The notes: generated from the sequence alone by a model not told the origin. 10,386 nt of DNA from Candidatus Parcubacteria bacterium (GCA_023139655.1 JAGLNE010000107.1:1-10386); one strand, 5' to 3'; counted from the stretch's first letter, positions 1 through 7,450 are shown. Made by a program: numbers and translations.

Positions 1-198
1 TATCAAGAAGGGGCAATAGTTGACGAGGATGACATTGAGCATAATGACGATGACCTCTTAGATGAGAATTTTTACGGCACGGCCACTACCTCAATTAGCG
101 ACTTGAATTCGGACACCCAGTATACTTTTAATATTTATGCTTATGATGATTATGGCAACGTGACGGCGGCTGCTCCCTTAACGGAAAAAACCAATGCC
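1..198 (+). other. FN3-like repeat 1 (partial, cut by window edge)
   Basis: The translation contains 'YTFNIYAYDDYGNV', which aligns with 'YVFNIWIYDDYGNV' of the copy at 613-942 and 'YVFKIWAYDQYGNK' of the copy at 1852-2166. Only the C-terminal half of the domain is present. It shows that coding continues leftwards out of the window. Confidence 0.8.
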
Positions 199-3100
199 CC
201 GCCCACTGGAATATTCAATTCCGCGGCGCAGAAAATTGACGGAAGCGGGGTAGTTCAAATTTCAATTGAGGTTTATGATATTAATGGAGACTTGGCGCAG
301 GCTAAATTGGAGTATGAAGCCGGCGACACTTGCCAGTTTTTATCAAGCGATCCGCTTTATTTAGATTCAAATCCGGCAAATATTTCAGCTGACCATGGTA
401 CGCCGGAGATTGATAATAACAGTGAATATCAGGTTGGTTCGTCTAGTAGAATAATCACTTCTAGCGGATCAAATACTATTAATTTTGACTGGCTAAGCAA
501 ACAGGATGTTCCGGCTGCAAGCGGGATATATTGTCTGCGTTTAACAGTGTTTGATGGAGCGGATACTCAGATTATTTCGGCGACCACTACTTTGGAGGTT
601 GATAATACCGTGCCAGACGCCCCAGGCGATCTAACAGCGGAGAGTGTAAGTAGTATGAGCGTGACCCTGGCTTTTGGAGCGGCTGGAACGGATGATTATT
701 TTGAGGAATATAAGATTTTCTATAAACAAGGAACCAGCGGGGTAAGCGAAACGGACAGTGAATTCAACCAGAATAATGATGCTAGCCTGGGAGATGAGAA
801 TTATTTAAGCAATGGCTCGACTACGGTTTCCGGCTTGATACAAGATATGGATTATGTTTTTAATATTTGGATATATGATGACTATGGTAATGTGGCCAGC
901 GCTACCAACGAGATGTCTACTTCAACCGCCTTTATTCCCTCTGCTACCTGGCGTGAGGACGAAGATACACCAGTGCCTTCAAGTAGTACGCCGCCAAGTG
1001 AATTTGAAAATATTCGGGTTCGGATCGCGGTCGCTAATTCAGGTGATTGGGCGGCCAGCAATACGAAGTATAATTTGGAATATGGGATTAAAAACGGTAC
1101 TTGCGCGGCTGCGGCCAGCTGGACCACAGTACCGGCAACCGCTACGACAGAACATTTTGAAATGGTTGAGAGTATTTATTTTGATGATAAAGCCTCAACT
1201 ACCGAGCGATTAATCAATGCCGAGGAATATACTTTCGTGGCCGGCTATTTGCTTGAAGATCCGTCCAACCAGACCGGCTCCATATCTCTAAGCGGCAACC
1301 GATATACGGAAATAGAATATAATATTGCCGGCACCGTTCAGGTTTCAAATAGCGCCACTTATTGCTTTCGGGTAACTGACGAAGGAGAGGTTCTTGATGA
1401 ATATAGCGAGTACGCGGAACTGCAGATGGCCCCACCGCCAGAGGGCGATTTCAATTCGGCCGTGCTCCGAGTTGATGGCTCAGGTGTGGTTGATATTTCG
1501 ATTGAAGTTAGTGACACGACCGGCGACCCAAGCAAGGCGAAAATAGAATACGCTACCGGTACGGCTTGTGTATTTAGTCCCTCGGACGACCCGACCCTGG
1601 ATACAAACAGCGCTAATATTTCAGACGAGTACGGGGATGTGGTAATTGATAATAACAGTGTTTATCAGGTGGGTACGAGCAGCGGTTATATAATTACCGA
1701 GTTTGGTTCTAACACAATTGAATTTGATTGGTTAAGTCTGAGCGATCTTTCCGGCGCGGACGGAGAATATTGTCTGCAATTAACCGTAAATGACAGCTAT
1801 AATGATCAGGCTATACCGGCGACCACTACGCTCTATATTGACGCGGCTAATCCGAGTACTCCGGGCGATTTAAGCCTGGAGAGCAAAACCATAAATAGCG
1901 TTACTCTCGCTTTTGGCGCGACATCAAGCGATTCTAACTTTAAAGAATACCGGATTTATTATAGACAGGCCGCTTCGGGTGTAACCGAGTCAGATGAATT
2001 GCATAGTTCTTCCACTGACGAGAATCTCGGGTTTAGTAATTTTAAGGGCGCGACAACCACAACTATTTCAGATTTAATACAGAACCAGCAATATGTTTTT
2101 AAAATTTGGGCCTATGATCAATATGGAAATAAAGCGGCTTCATTTGGCGAGATTAGTACTAGACTGGTACCAACCATTTCCGGAGTGGTTTATCAAGTGG
2201 ACGGAGTAACACCGGACACAAATGGATATAATCTAAACTTTGTGGTTAATGGCAGTGTTGAAGAAACTACTAACGCCTCGGTCATTAATGGCAGATTTAC
2301 TTTTCAAGATATTCAGCCACCGGCAACCGGCACGCCAATTTTAATCTATATAAATAATGTTGATGAGCGTGGTGTAATGTATAACCGCTTTGGCGGCGCT
2401 GGTGAGATTAATGATTTTCATATTTATATTAATCGGGTAGTAGTTAGACACGATGATGACGGGCCTTTGGCAGTAGCCAATATAGATACCTATGACAAAG
2501 ATCAGGATGCTGACATTCCGGTAACAGTAAGTGGAATTTCTATCACTTTGGATAATGGTTTTGATTTTTATGTTTGGCCGGGCGACACTTTTGAGGCTGG
2601 TAGCGGTGATGTTGATTTATATAACTTAGAAATTGATGGAGTATTTACCGCTGTGGGAGAGCAGAATATCACGGTTAACGGTAGCTGGGACGGTAGTAGC
2701 GGTAGTTTTGAAGCGGCTTCTTCAACGGTTGAATTTATCTCTACCACAAGCGGAAATTTTATTAGAACTAATGATTCGCCGTTTTATAATTTAACATTTA
2801 ACGGCAGCGGTGGGGAATGGACTCTTGTCGGACACGCATCCAGTACCGCGACGACTACGATTATGGCCGGCACCTTGATCCACGGCGGAGATAATAATTT
2901 TGAAATTGACAGTTTATTTATTGCCAGTAGCTCAAATTTTATCAAAGCGACTGGAACGGGATTACTTATTTTTGAGGATGACGGTGTAGGTTATTTTGAA
3001 GATTTGAATGCTAGCAAAAATAATTTAGGAAATGTGCAGATCGGTTATTCACCGGCCACAACCAGGCTTAATTCCGATTTTGTGGCGGACAGTTTAACAA

Positions 3101-5598
3101 TAAATTCCGGAGATATTTTTGATACCCGCGGTTTTGAAGTTACAATCACTAATTTTATTACTGTTAATGGCACCTATGATTGCACGGACGACAAGGAAGG
3201 GGACGGTACCATTACCACCCTTGGAACCAACTGGACCGTGGCCAGCGGTGGAACATTTACGGCTGATACTTCAACTACCACTTTTAATGGCACCAGCACC
3301 AGCACAATCAATACCGGTGGCACTGATGTTGATCATGATTTTAATATTTTAACTTTGGCCAAATCCTCAACCGCGACCGTTACACTGGCAAGCTATGACA
3401 TGAGAGTTAGTAGTGATGTTATTATTGGCGCTAATTCCATATTGGATGTGTCAACTTCAAACTATGAAATATATGCCGGGGGAAGCTGGGAAAACAGCGG
3501 TAGTTTTATAGCGCGAGCGGCCACGACCACTTTTGAAGCAGCTTCAACCGGCCATACAATTAATCCCGGCAACTCAAGCTTTTATGATATAGAGTTTAAT
3601 AACTCTTCCGGCGGGTGGAGCATTATAAATAATGCTACTACAAGCAATAAATGGCTGATTACCGCGGCGCAAGCATTAACTATTAATTCCGGCGTATTTA
3701 TAGAAGTGCAGGGTGAATTTAAAAATTTGGTTGGCGGTACTGCTACCACCTGGATTGGTTCAACTCTATATCTTAATAACGCGCAAAACAATACAATTAA
3801 CACGAAAACCGGGGATAGTGATACATATGCTACTCTCTTTATTGGGCCGAATACGGATATTAAAATGTGGGATTCATCGTCCAGCGCTTATACGGTTGAC
3901 TCCAGCTCTTCACTTTATTCCATGGACCATTCCGATATACCGGGTTCACTCTATATCTGGGGAGATTACCGGGTTGATAATAATGCTCAAGAATATTGGA
4001 GCTACGCGACTGACTTTGACGGTACTGATATTAGCGGCGCGCCCAGGCAATGCAAGGTTTATTTAGCTAATAATGCCAGCACCACGATTGATTATGGTAG
4101 TTTAAATATTGTCGGTATTTTGGCGGCCTCTACTACTATTGCTAATCAAGGTAGTGGTAATTATGGAATTAATATTGCCTCCGGCACAATTAATGCCAGT
4201 TACTATGAGTTTAGAAATTTAAATAGCCAAGGATTAATAATTTCCGGCCCTAGCGTTGTTAACTCGCTTAGCTATGGTGACTTTGAGATTGGCGTTAATA
4301 GCGGGGTAGCAATGTCGGTTAATAGCAGTGTGATAAATGAGAACCCGGAACTCTCTATTACTAATTGTCGTTTTGCCACATCCAGTTCTATTACAGCGAG
4401 CGCGAATGTTAAACTGGGCGGTACACCAACAAGCGCCTGGTTCTTTAGCGCGCATTATGGCAACTATGCCGGTGAGTCGTTTGACTCTGATTCGGGTGAT
4501 CCGCGTGGTTACATTATTTGGGATGATAGCCCTAGCTATACGCCTAAGTCCCAGGATTGGCGCTGGTTCCATGATCAAGACAGTTTAACCCCCTTAGCCG
4601 GAGCGGTCGCCACTAATACCGCGCCCTTAACTATTGGCGTCAATAATAATCTTAAACTAAGGATCACTATTAATGAAACCAGTGGCATAAGCGGAGAAAA
4701 TGTTAAACTGCGTTTGCAATTCTCGACTTCGTCCGACTTTAGTGAAAATATTTATTATGTGGGTGAAATTGGTTCTAGCACAGCTTGGGTTTATTCTAAC
4801 GGAGCGGGCAATGACAACGAAATTATTAGCACCAGGATTCATAGTGACGCAACCGCCAATGCCACCCATAACGAATCCGGTATATCTTATTCTGCTTATG
4901 ATCATAATCTTAGTACGCCAGCGGAATGGGAGTTTACAATTTACAATAATAACGCGGCCACCAATACGGTTTATTATTTCCGTCCCTTTGCCACTTATTA
5001 TGATATCTACAGCACAAGCTCTAAGGCAGTGATTTATAATGGGTCTGAGGGTTATGCCAATTTAATGGTGAGTGATGCCTCTTTGTCTTTAACGGTTAGC
5101 GGGGTAGTAAGTAATACAGTGATCGATAATATAACAACCGATTTTAGCACCACCCCCGGCCAGGTAGCCTTTGGGGATCTGACGATCGGCGCTGAGTTTG
5201 AAGGAGCGCATAATTTTACGATCACCACTAATGCCGAGTTCGGATATCAATTGTTTATTTATCAGCGTCAAGACCTTATTTCTGACGTGGGTTCGGCGAT
5301 CGATCCGATCAGCACGACCAACTTAAATCCGGGCGCCTGGACCATTAATCCGAACCCGAGCGGTTTTGGTTACCACACGACTGATGATACTTTGTCGGAT
5401 ATTGGTTTAGGTTCTTCGCGTTTTTCCGCTTTTAACACTTATGCCCAGTTCAATAGCTCCCCGGAAGAAATATCGTATAGTTCAATACCGGTAGCCAATG
5501 AAAATGTTGATTTCGTTTATAAGGTCCAAGCCGAAAATCTTCAAGAAGCCGGAGACTACGTAACTGAAGTGGTTTATGTAATAGTGCCTACATATTAA
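1..5598 (+). CDS. Giant modular secreted/surface protein, 5' end outside window
   Basis: I see 1,865 in-frame codons ending at TAA 5596-5598, with no stop back to base 1. Codons before the first in-frame TTG (103) encode part of a fibronectin-III-like repeat that aligns with later copies, so that TTG is not the start. Module order: FN3-like (1-198), Cys-pair module B (199-612), FN3-like (613-942), a W-R module with a Cys pair (943-1428), B again (1432-1851), FN3-like (1852-2166), an Ig/carboxypeptidase-regulatory-like stretch reaching a VRHDDDG motif (2167-2610), a Gly/Ser/Thr-rich solenoid-like region (about 2620-4330), a second W-R module (4552-5079) and a C-terminal domain (5080-5595) shared with the protein at 7751. 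No LPXTG motif or C-terminal membrane helix is visible. Such proteins are presumed extracellular adhesins or surface fibres. That role is inferred, and the signal peptide would lie outside the window. Confidence 0.93.
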   Translation, partial: YQEGAIVDEDDIEHNDDDLLDENFYGTATTSISDLNSDTQYTFNIYAYDDYGNVTAAAPLTEKTNAPPTGIFNSAAQKIDGSGVVQISIEVYDINGDLAQAKLEYEAGDTCQFLSSDPLYLDSNPANISADHGTPEIDNNSEYQVGSSSRIITSSGSNTINFDWLSKQDVPAASGIYCLRLTVFDGADTQIISATTTLEVDNTVPDAPGDLTAESVSSMSVTLAFGAAGTDDYFEEYKIFYKQGTSGVSETDSEFNQNNDASLGDENYLSNGSTTVSGLIQDMDYVFNIWIYDDYGNVASATNEMSTSTAFIPSATWREDEDTPVPSSSTPPSEFENIRVRIAVANSGDWAASNTKYNLEYGIKNGTCAAAASWTTVPATATTEHFEMVESIYFDDKASTTERLINAEEYTFVAGYLLEDPSNQTGSISLSGNRYTEIEYNIAGTVQVSNSATYCFRVTDEGEVLDEYSEYAELQMAPPPEGDFNSAVLRVDGSGVVDISIEVSDTTGDPSKAKIEYATGTACVFSPSDDPTLDTNSANISDEYGDVVIDNNSVYQVGTSSGYIITEFGSNTIEFDWLSLSDLSGADGEYCLQLTVNDSYNDQAIPATTTLYIDAANPSTPGDLSLESKTINSVTLAFGATSSDSNFKEYRIYYRQAASGVTESDELHSSSTDENLGFSNFKGATTTTISDLIQNQQYVFKIWAYDQYGNKAASFGEISTRLVPTISGVVYQVDGVTPDTNGYNLNFVVNGSVEETTNASVINGRFTFQDIQPPATGTPILIYINNVDERGVMYNRFGGAGEINDFHIYINRVVVRHDDDGPLAVANIDTYDKDQDADIPVTVSGISITLDNGFDFYVWPGDTFEAGSGDVDLYNLEIDGVFTAVGEQNITVNGSWDGSSGSFEAASSTVEFISTTSGNFIRTNDSPFYNLTFNGSGGEWTLVGHASSTATTTIMAGTLIHGGDNNFEIDSLFIASSSNFIKATGTGLLIFEDDGVGYFEDLNASKNNLGNVQIGYSPATTRLNSDFVADSLTINSGDIFDTRGFEVTITNFITVNGTYDCTDDKEGDGTITTLGTNWTVASGGTFTADTSTTTFNGTSTSTINTGGTDVDHDFNILTLAKSSTATVTLASYDMRVSSDVIIGANSILDVSTSNYEIYAGGSWENSGSFIARAATTTFEAASTGHTINPGNSSFYDIEFNNSSGGWSIINNATTSNKWLITAAQALTINSGVFIEVQGEFKNLVGGTATTWIGSTLYLNNAQNNTINTKTGDSDTYATLFIGPNTDIKMWDSSSSAYTVDSSSSLYSMDHSDIPGSLYIWGDYRVDNNAQEYWSYATDFDGTDISGAPRQCKVYLANNASTTIDYGSLNIVGILAASTTIANQGSGNYGINIASGTINASYYEFRNLNSQGLIISGPSVVNSLSYGDFEIGVNSGVAMSVNSSVINENPELSITNCRFATSSSITASANVKLGGTPTSAWFFSAHYGNYAGESFDSDSGDPRGYIIWDDSPSYTPKSQDWRWFHDQDSLTPLAGAVATNTAPLTIGVNNNLKLRITINETSGISGENVKLRLQFSTSSDFSENIYYVGEIGSSTAWVYSNGAGNDNEIISTRIHSDATANATHNESGISYSAYDHNLSTPAEWEFTIYNNNAATNTVYYFRPFATYYDIYSTSSKAVIYNGSEGYANLMVSDASLSLTVSGVVSNTVIDNITTDFSTTPGQVAFGDLTIGAEFEGAHNFTITTNAEFGYQLFIYQRQDLISDVGSAIDPISTTNLNPGAWTINPNPSGFGYHTTDDTLSDIGLGSSRFSAFNTYAQFNSSPEEISYSSIPVANENVDFVYKVQAENLQEAGDYVTEVVYVIVPTY
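199..612 (+). repeat. Module B, copy 1 (Cys-pair beta module)
   Basis: About 138 residues starting at 'PTGIFNSA' and ending before the next FN3-like repeat. My hand alignment to the copy at 1432-1851 gives about 80 identical positions of 138 (about 58%) with one gap. Both copies keep 'DGSGVV.ISIEV', 'IDNNS.YQVG', 'FDWLS' and two Cys (one in the TC/AC..F motif, one in YCL), which could form a disulphide outside the cell. I do not recognise a named family. Confidence 0.8.
613..942 (+). other. FN3-like repeat 2
   Basis: The domain opens with 'APGDLTAESVSSMSVTLAF' and closes with the YDDYGN motif, the classic layout of a fibronectin type III beta-sandwich (P-x-x-L ... V-x-L-x-W/F ... Y-x-F-x-I-x-A-x-D). 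It aligns along its length with the copy at 1852-2166. Confidence 0.8.
943..1428 (+). other. W-R module, copy 1 (Cys-pair)
   Basis: This stretch starts 'ATWREDEDTP', has 'NIRVRIAVAN' and 'KYNLEYG', and ends with 'TEIEYNI', 'YCFRV' and 'YSEYAEL'. One Cys in GTC and one in YCFR could pair. It shares a sequence of landmarks with the stretch at 4552-5079, where the Cys pair is absent. I recall similar modules in Patescibacteria surface proteins but know no family name. Confidence 0.6.
1432..1851 (+). repeat. Module B, copy 2 (Cys-pair beta module)
   Basis: The second copy of the module at 199-612, about 58% identical by hand alignment, with both Cys conserved. It sits directly before an FN3-like repeat, as copy 1 does, so B + FN3 behaves as a duplicated unit with the W-R module inserted between. 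Confidence 0.8.
1852..2166 (+). other. FN3-like repeat 3
   Basis: Opens with 'TPGDLSLESKTINSVTLAF' and closes with 'YVFKIWAYDQYGN', matching repeat 2 in length and landmarks. It ends the FN3/B section of the protein. The next residues, starting 'VPTISGVV', belong to a different module. Confidence 0.8.
2677..3630 (+). repeat. Degenerate W/SGS repeats, solenoid-like region
   Basis: Three stretches share the pattern G-S/N-W ... S/G-G-S/T-F ... T-T/V-x-F ... I ... F-Y/N-x-L/I: 2677-2829, 3223-3390 and 3478-3630. Two of them end in 'SGG.W(T/S)'. Between and after them are short beta-strand-like segments with many Asn, Gly, Ser and Thr. This looks like a beta-helix or stalk region of a large secreted protein. 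The fold is inferred from composition and periodicity only. Confidence 0.55.
4552..5079 (+). other. W-R module, copy 2 (no Cys)
   Basis: Starts 'DWRWFHDQD', then 'NLKLRITIN', 'VKLRLQF', 'AEWEFTI' and 'YYFRPF', ending just before the C-terminal domain. The order of landmarks follows the module at 943-1428, but YCFR is YYFR here and no Cys is seen. It is probably a diverged homologue of that module. Confidence 0.5.
5080..5595 (+). other. C-terminal domain shared with the 360-residue secreted protein
   Basis: The last 172 residues align with residues 172-360 of the protein at 7751-8833. Shared points: an 'FG-L' motif, '(I/V)TTNA.(F/Y)GY' followed by a Gln-rich strand, a 'DD.L(S/T)D' acidic turn, and an ending of the form 'LQ(E/Q)AGDY....(V/I).Y....Y' at the very C terminus. 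In the final 28 aligned residues I count 9 identities. The strictly terminal position suggests an anchoring, export or polymerisation signal (inference). Confidence 0.7.
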
Positions 5599-5604
5599 TA
5601 TTCC

Positions 5605-5655
5605 CTCTCCCCCCAACCCCCTCTCCGAGACCGGAGAGGGGGAGATGAAGGAGAG
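5605..5655. repeat. C/G-rich nested palindrome (REP-like), possible terminator
   Basis: A 10-bp perfect stem, CCCCCTCTCC (5617-5626) with GGAGAGGGGG (5633-5642), can gain one G-C pair inside to leave a 4-nt loop. A second outer stem pairs CTCTCC (5605-5610) with GGAGAG (5650-5655). It starts 6 bp after the stop codon of the giant gene and has no T-run, so it is more REP-like than a standard terminator, though it may stop or stabilise the transcript. Its composition contrasts sharply with the A+T-rich surroundings. Similar 'CCCTCTCC' palindromes are known as scattered intergenic repeats in many bacteria (from memory). Confidence 0.75.
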
Positions 5656-5663
5656 TTTACAGA

Positions 5664-5692
5664 TGTAAAAATATTTGCTAATATTGTATAAT
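5664..5692 (+). promoter_or_regulatory. Putative promoter of the Cys-rich protein gene
   Basis: A perfect -10 TATAAT lies at 5687-5692. The hexamer 17 bp upstream (TGTAAA, 5664-5669) is a poor -35. Transcription would start near 5699, leaving a leader of about 9 nt or less before ATG 5708, so the mRNA would be nearly leaderless, consistent with the missing ribosome binding site. Confidence 0.45.
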
Positions 5693-5707
5693 TCTTAAAC
5701 AAATGTT

Positions 5708-6826
5708 ATGAGAAATAAAATTTATTATTTTATTACTTTATTATTTTTATTATTTCCTGTCTTAACTGTTGCGCAGACTTTTGCTTTGCCGATTCATGAG
5801 CAGGAAAGAAGCGATAATCAAAAAGAAGAGGAAAGATTAATCTCTGTTTTTGGTGGGACGGCTTTTTACGCGTGTTTGGCTTGTTTGTCGGTTGCTAAGA
5901 CAAACCCTTTTGTCTGGGATAAATGTCTTAGAGAAACCGAGTATTGTCTTTTAAAGCAAGAGGTGCCTGTGCCTAATTGTCAAAGTAGCTGGGTAGTTTC
6001 GGGCGGTGTTTGTATTACCATTGATATTGGTTGCAAGGAGAAGTACGGCGAGAATAGTTATTATGACGGTACAACAATTAATAATAAATATAATTGCGAG
6101 TGTTGCGATGGCTTTGTCTGGAACGCTGATCGTAGCGCATGCTCCGAGAGCCTGTGTCCTGGTGGGATGATCTATTATAGTGAATACCGTCTGGGGGACA
6201 ATTCAATTCTCCATGGGCGCTGTTTAAATAAAAATGACGCCGACCAGACAGAGTATGGCGAGGGCGCGAAATTTGTTGGCAACAGAGAAGATGACGCCAC
6301 ACTTTGCTCTTGCCAGAAAGGGTATGAATATAATATTATGAAAGCGCAATGCGAGGAAAAAATAACTGTTGCCGGCATAAGCGGCCCGAGCAAAGAGGAG
6401 ATTAACTATATTGAGACTATTGAGCGGGAGCTGGGTCAAGCCGGATTTATAGACAATCAACTAGCTTGTCGCTTAAAAGGTAAAATTCTTTTGCAGGTTG
6501 AAGAGCGCGGCGAGGCCTGGTATGTGCATCCAGATACCGGATATAAATATTATTTGTCCAGCCCGGCTAAAGCTTTGGCCGTAATGCGCGAATTGGGTTT
6601 GGGCGCGACAAGCGAATTTATTTCAACAAGAACTTATTATCCCGCTCATGTTTGGGGGAGAATATTAATAGATATTGAAGATTTGGGCAAGGCTTATTAT
6701 ATTGACCCAGTTGAAAAAAAAGCTTATTATTTGGGGTCGCCAGAGCAAGCTTACAGAGTAATGAGAGAGCGCAGTTTAGGGATTAGTAATGAGGATATTA
6801 GGAAAATAGAGATAGGTGAATTATAA
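5708..6826 (+). CDS. Secreted Cys-rich protein with two C-terminal WYV/YYL repeats
   Basis: 372 residues. Residues 1-23 form a signal peptide (basic MRNK, hydrophobic core, likely cut after VAQ). Residues 50-215 hold 16 Cys, some in EGF-like spacing: NCECCDGF..NADRSAC (129-145) and LCSCQKGYEYN....QC (199-215); a 17th is Cys254. Disulphide bonding outside the cell is therefore likely. Residues 256-305 and 316-364 are two copies of a module with the form 'G(K/R)IL..(V/I)E..G.A(W/Y)Y(V/I)(H/D)P......YYL.SP..A..VMRE..LG'. From memory this module is frequent at the C terminus of Patescibacteria exported proteins, sometimes next to peptidoglycan-active or adhesive domains; its function is not established. 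No catalytic domain is seen. The ATG directly precedes the signal peptide, which supports this start. The gene has its own promoter and terminator. Confidence 0.92.
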   Translation: MRNKIYYFITLLFLLFPVLTVAQTFALPIHEQERSDNQKEEERLISVFGGTAFYACLACLSVAKTNPFVWDKCLRETEYCLLKQEVPVPNCQSSWVVSGGVCITIDIGCKEKYGENSYYDGTTINNKYNCECCDGFVWNADRSACSESLCPGGMIYYSEYRLGDNSILHGRCLNKNDADQTEYGEGAKFVGNREDDATLCSCQKGYEYNIMKAQCEEKITVAGISGPSKEEINYIETIERELGQAGFIDNQLACRLKGKILLQVEERGEAWYVHPDTGYKYYLSSPAKALAVMRELGLGATSEFISTRTYYPAHVWGRILIDIEDLGKAYYIDPVEKKAYYLGSPEQAYRVMRERSLGISNEDIRKIEIGEL

Positions 6827-6857
6827 GGCTTATTTAGGTTAAAATAGTAAAATTTGT

Positions 6858-6895
6858 AAATATCCACAGGATTTATTGAGTGGATATTTTATTAT
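6858..6895 (+). terminator. Intrinsic terminator after the Cys-rich protein gene
   Basis: A perfect 10-bp stem pairs AAATATCCAC (6858-6867) with GTGGATATTT (6880-6889) around a 12-nt loop, followed by T-rich TATTATTTTATTT. It begins 31 bp after the stop codon. The stem is A+T-rich, so termination may be modest. Confidence 0.75.
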
Positions 6896-6919
6896 TTTAT
6901 TTGTGTGCATAAATTTAAA

Positions 6920-6956
6920 TAAAAAAATAAAAAAATAAAAAAATAAAAAAATAAAA
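6920..6956. repeat. (TAAAAAAA)4 tandem A-tract repeat
   Basis: Four perfect 8-bp units TAAAAAAA (6920-6951) are followed by a partial fifth. Phased A-tracts of this kind bend or stiffen DNA and ease melting. A related 8-bp array occurs at 9953-9976, and each lies upstream of a TATAAT promoter. Confidence 0.9.
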
Positions 6957-6970
6957 TATTAGTATATTGG

Positions 6971-6990
6971 CTAATATTAAGTAAAAATTA
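6971..6990. repeat. 20-bp motif, copy 1 (second copy at 10007)
   Basis: CTAATATTAAGTAAAAATTA matches 10007-10026 at 19 of 20 positions. Both copies lie between an 8-bp tandem repeat and a TATAAT promoter. The shorter GCTAATATT also occurs at 5677 and 7372, always in intergenic DNA. Confidence 0.65.
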
Positions 6991-7038
6991 ATCAAATTAC
7001 AAATTTTAAAATTTATTTATATTTATTTATATTGATGA

Positions 7039-7067
7039 TTGACCGGTTGGGATAAATAGTGTATAAT
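7039..7067 (+). promoter_or_regulatory. Near-consensus sigma-70 promoter
   Basis: TTGACC (7039-7044), a 17-bp spacer, then TATAAT (7062-7067), preceded by A/T-tracts that could act as an UP element. Transcription would start near 7074, running into the palindrome cluster. The next gene is about 440 bp away, so this promoter makes either a long leader for the 7513-8833 operon or a separate short RNA. Confidence 0.75.
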
Positions 7068-7076
7068 ATAGATAAG

Positions 7077-7120
7077 TATAGTACTATAGTGCAATATCAA
7101 GAGAGTGCTATAGTAATATA
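7077..7120. promoter_or_regulatory. Palindrome cluster at the start site, candidate operator
   Basis: A perfect 12-bp palindrome TATAGTACTATA (7077-7088) overlaps the palindrome ACTATAGT (7083-7090). CTATAG recurs 24 bp later at 7108-7113, and TACTATAGTGC (7082-7092) is nearly inverted in GTGCTATAGTA (7105-7115). The sites sit at about +4 to +45 of the promoter, typical of a repressor site. CTATAGTAATATA (7108-7120) recurs exactly at 9919-9931. The MerR-like protein downstream is a possible ligand (inference). Confidence 0.5.
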
Positions 7121-7132
7121 CTAAAAAAAGCC

Positions 7133-7167
7133 CGCCTACGTCCTTCGATAAGCTCAGGACTACGGCG
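7133..7167. repeat. Intergenic palindrome with CCTTCGATAAGCTCAGG core
   Basis: CGCC (7133-7136) pairs with GGCG (7164-7167) and GTCCT (7140-7144) with AGGAC (7156-7160), separated by a 3x3 internal loop; the apical loop is TCGATAAGCTC. The core resembles the 'CCTTCGACAAGCTCAGG' repeat scattered between genes of many unrelated bacteria (recalled, not searched). Its G+C content contrasts with the A-rich flanks. Confidence 0.7.
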
Positions 7168-7302
7168 AGACAAGCAAAAAAACAACAAAAACAGAAAAAA
7201 TAAAAATGAAATTAAACAAAAACCAGTCTTATTATACTGTTTTAAGGCGTAATTATATTAGATTACCAGCTTTGTTGTCTTTTTAGGCAAGAGAGTTTTT
7301 TT

Positions 7303-7416
7303 GTTCCCACGAAGTTCCCACGAAATTACAAATCCATTTACGAATTTACGAATTCAGGATAAATTATTTAAGCTAATATTCGTAAATTTGTAAAAAGATT
7401 CGCTGATTTGTGGGAA
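7303..7416. repeat. Long imperfect inverted repeat with TTCCCACGAA tips
   Basis: Left arm 7315-7353 and right arm 7378-7416 are both 39 nt and pair at 30 of 39 positions, with the innermost 11 bp perfect, around a 24-nt loop. The left tip GTTCCCACGAA is tandemly duplicated (7303-7313, 7314-7324), and ATTTACGA is tandem inside the arm (7336-7351). It resembles a small non-coding palindromic element such as a REP or MITE. No transposase is nearby. Confidence 0.7.
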
Positions 7417-7450
7417 TAAAAAGATGAAAAACCTTAAATAATAACATTCA

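Noticed and set aside
854..1435. Overlapping reading frames within the giant gene on both strands
   Set aside because: They have odd composition (rich in Arg, Ile or Pro), no conserved motifs, and lie inside a frame with clear domain repeats; the same holds for similar frames up to 5271, and for those inside 5708-6826 and 7751-8833.
6920..6956. CRISPR-like array
   Set aside because: The 8-bp units have no spacers; it is a simple tandem A-tract repeat.
7206..7286. 26-codon frame starting MKLNKNQSYY
   Set aside because: No ribosome binding site, no adjacent promoter at suitable spacing and no recognisable motif; it lies between palindromic repeats in low-complexity DNA.
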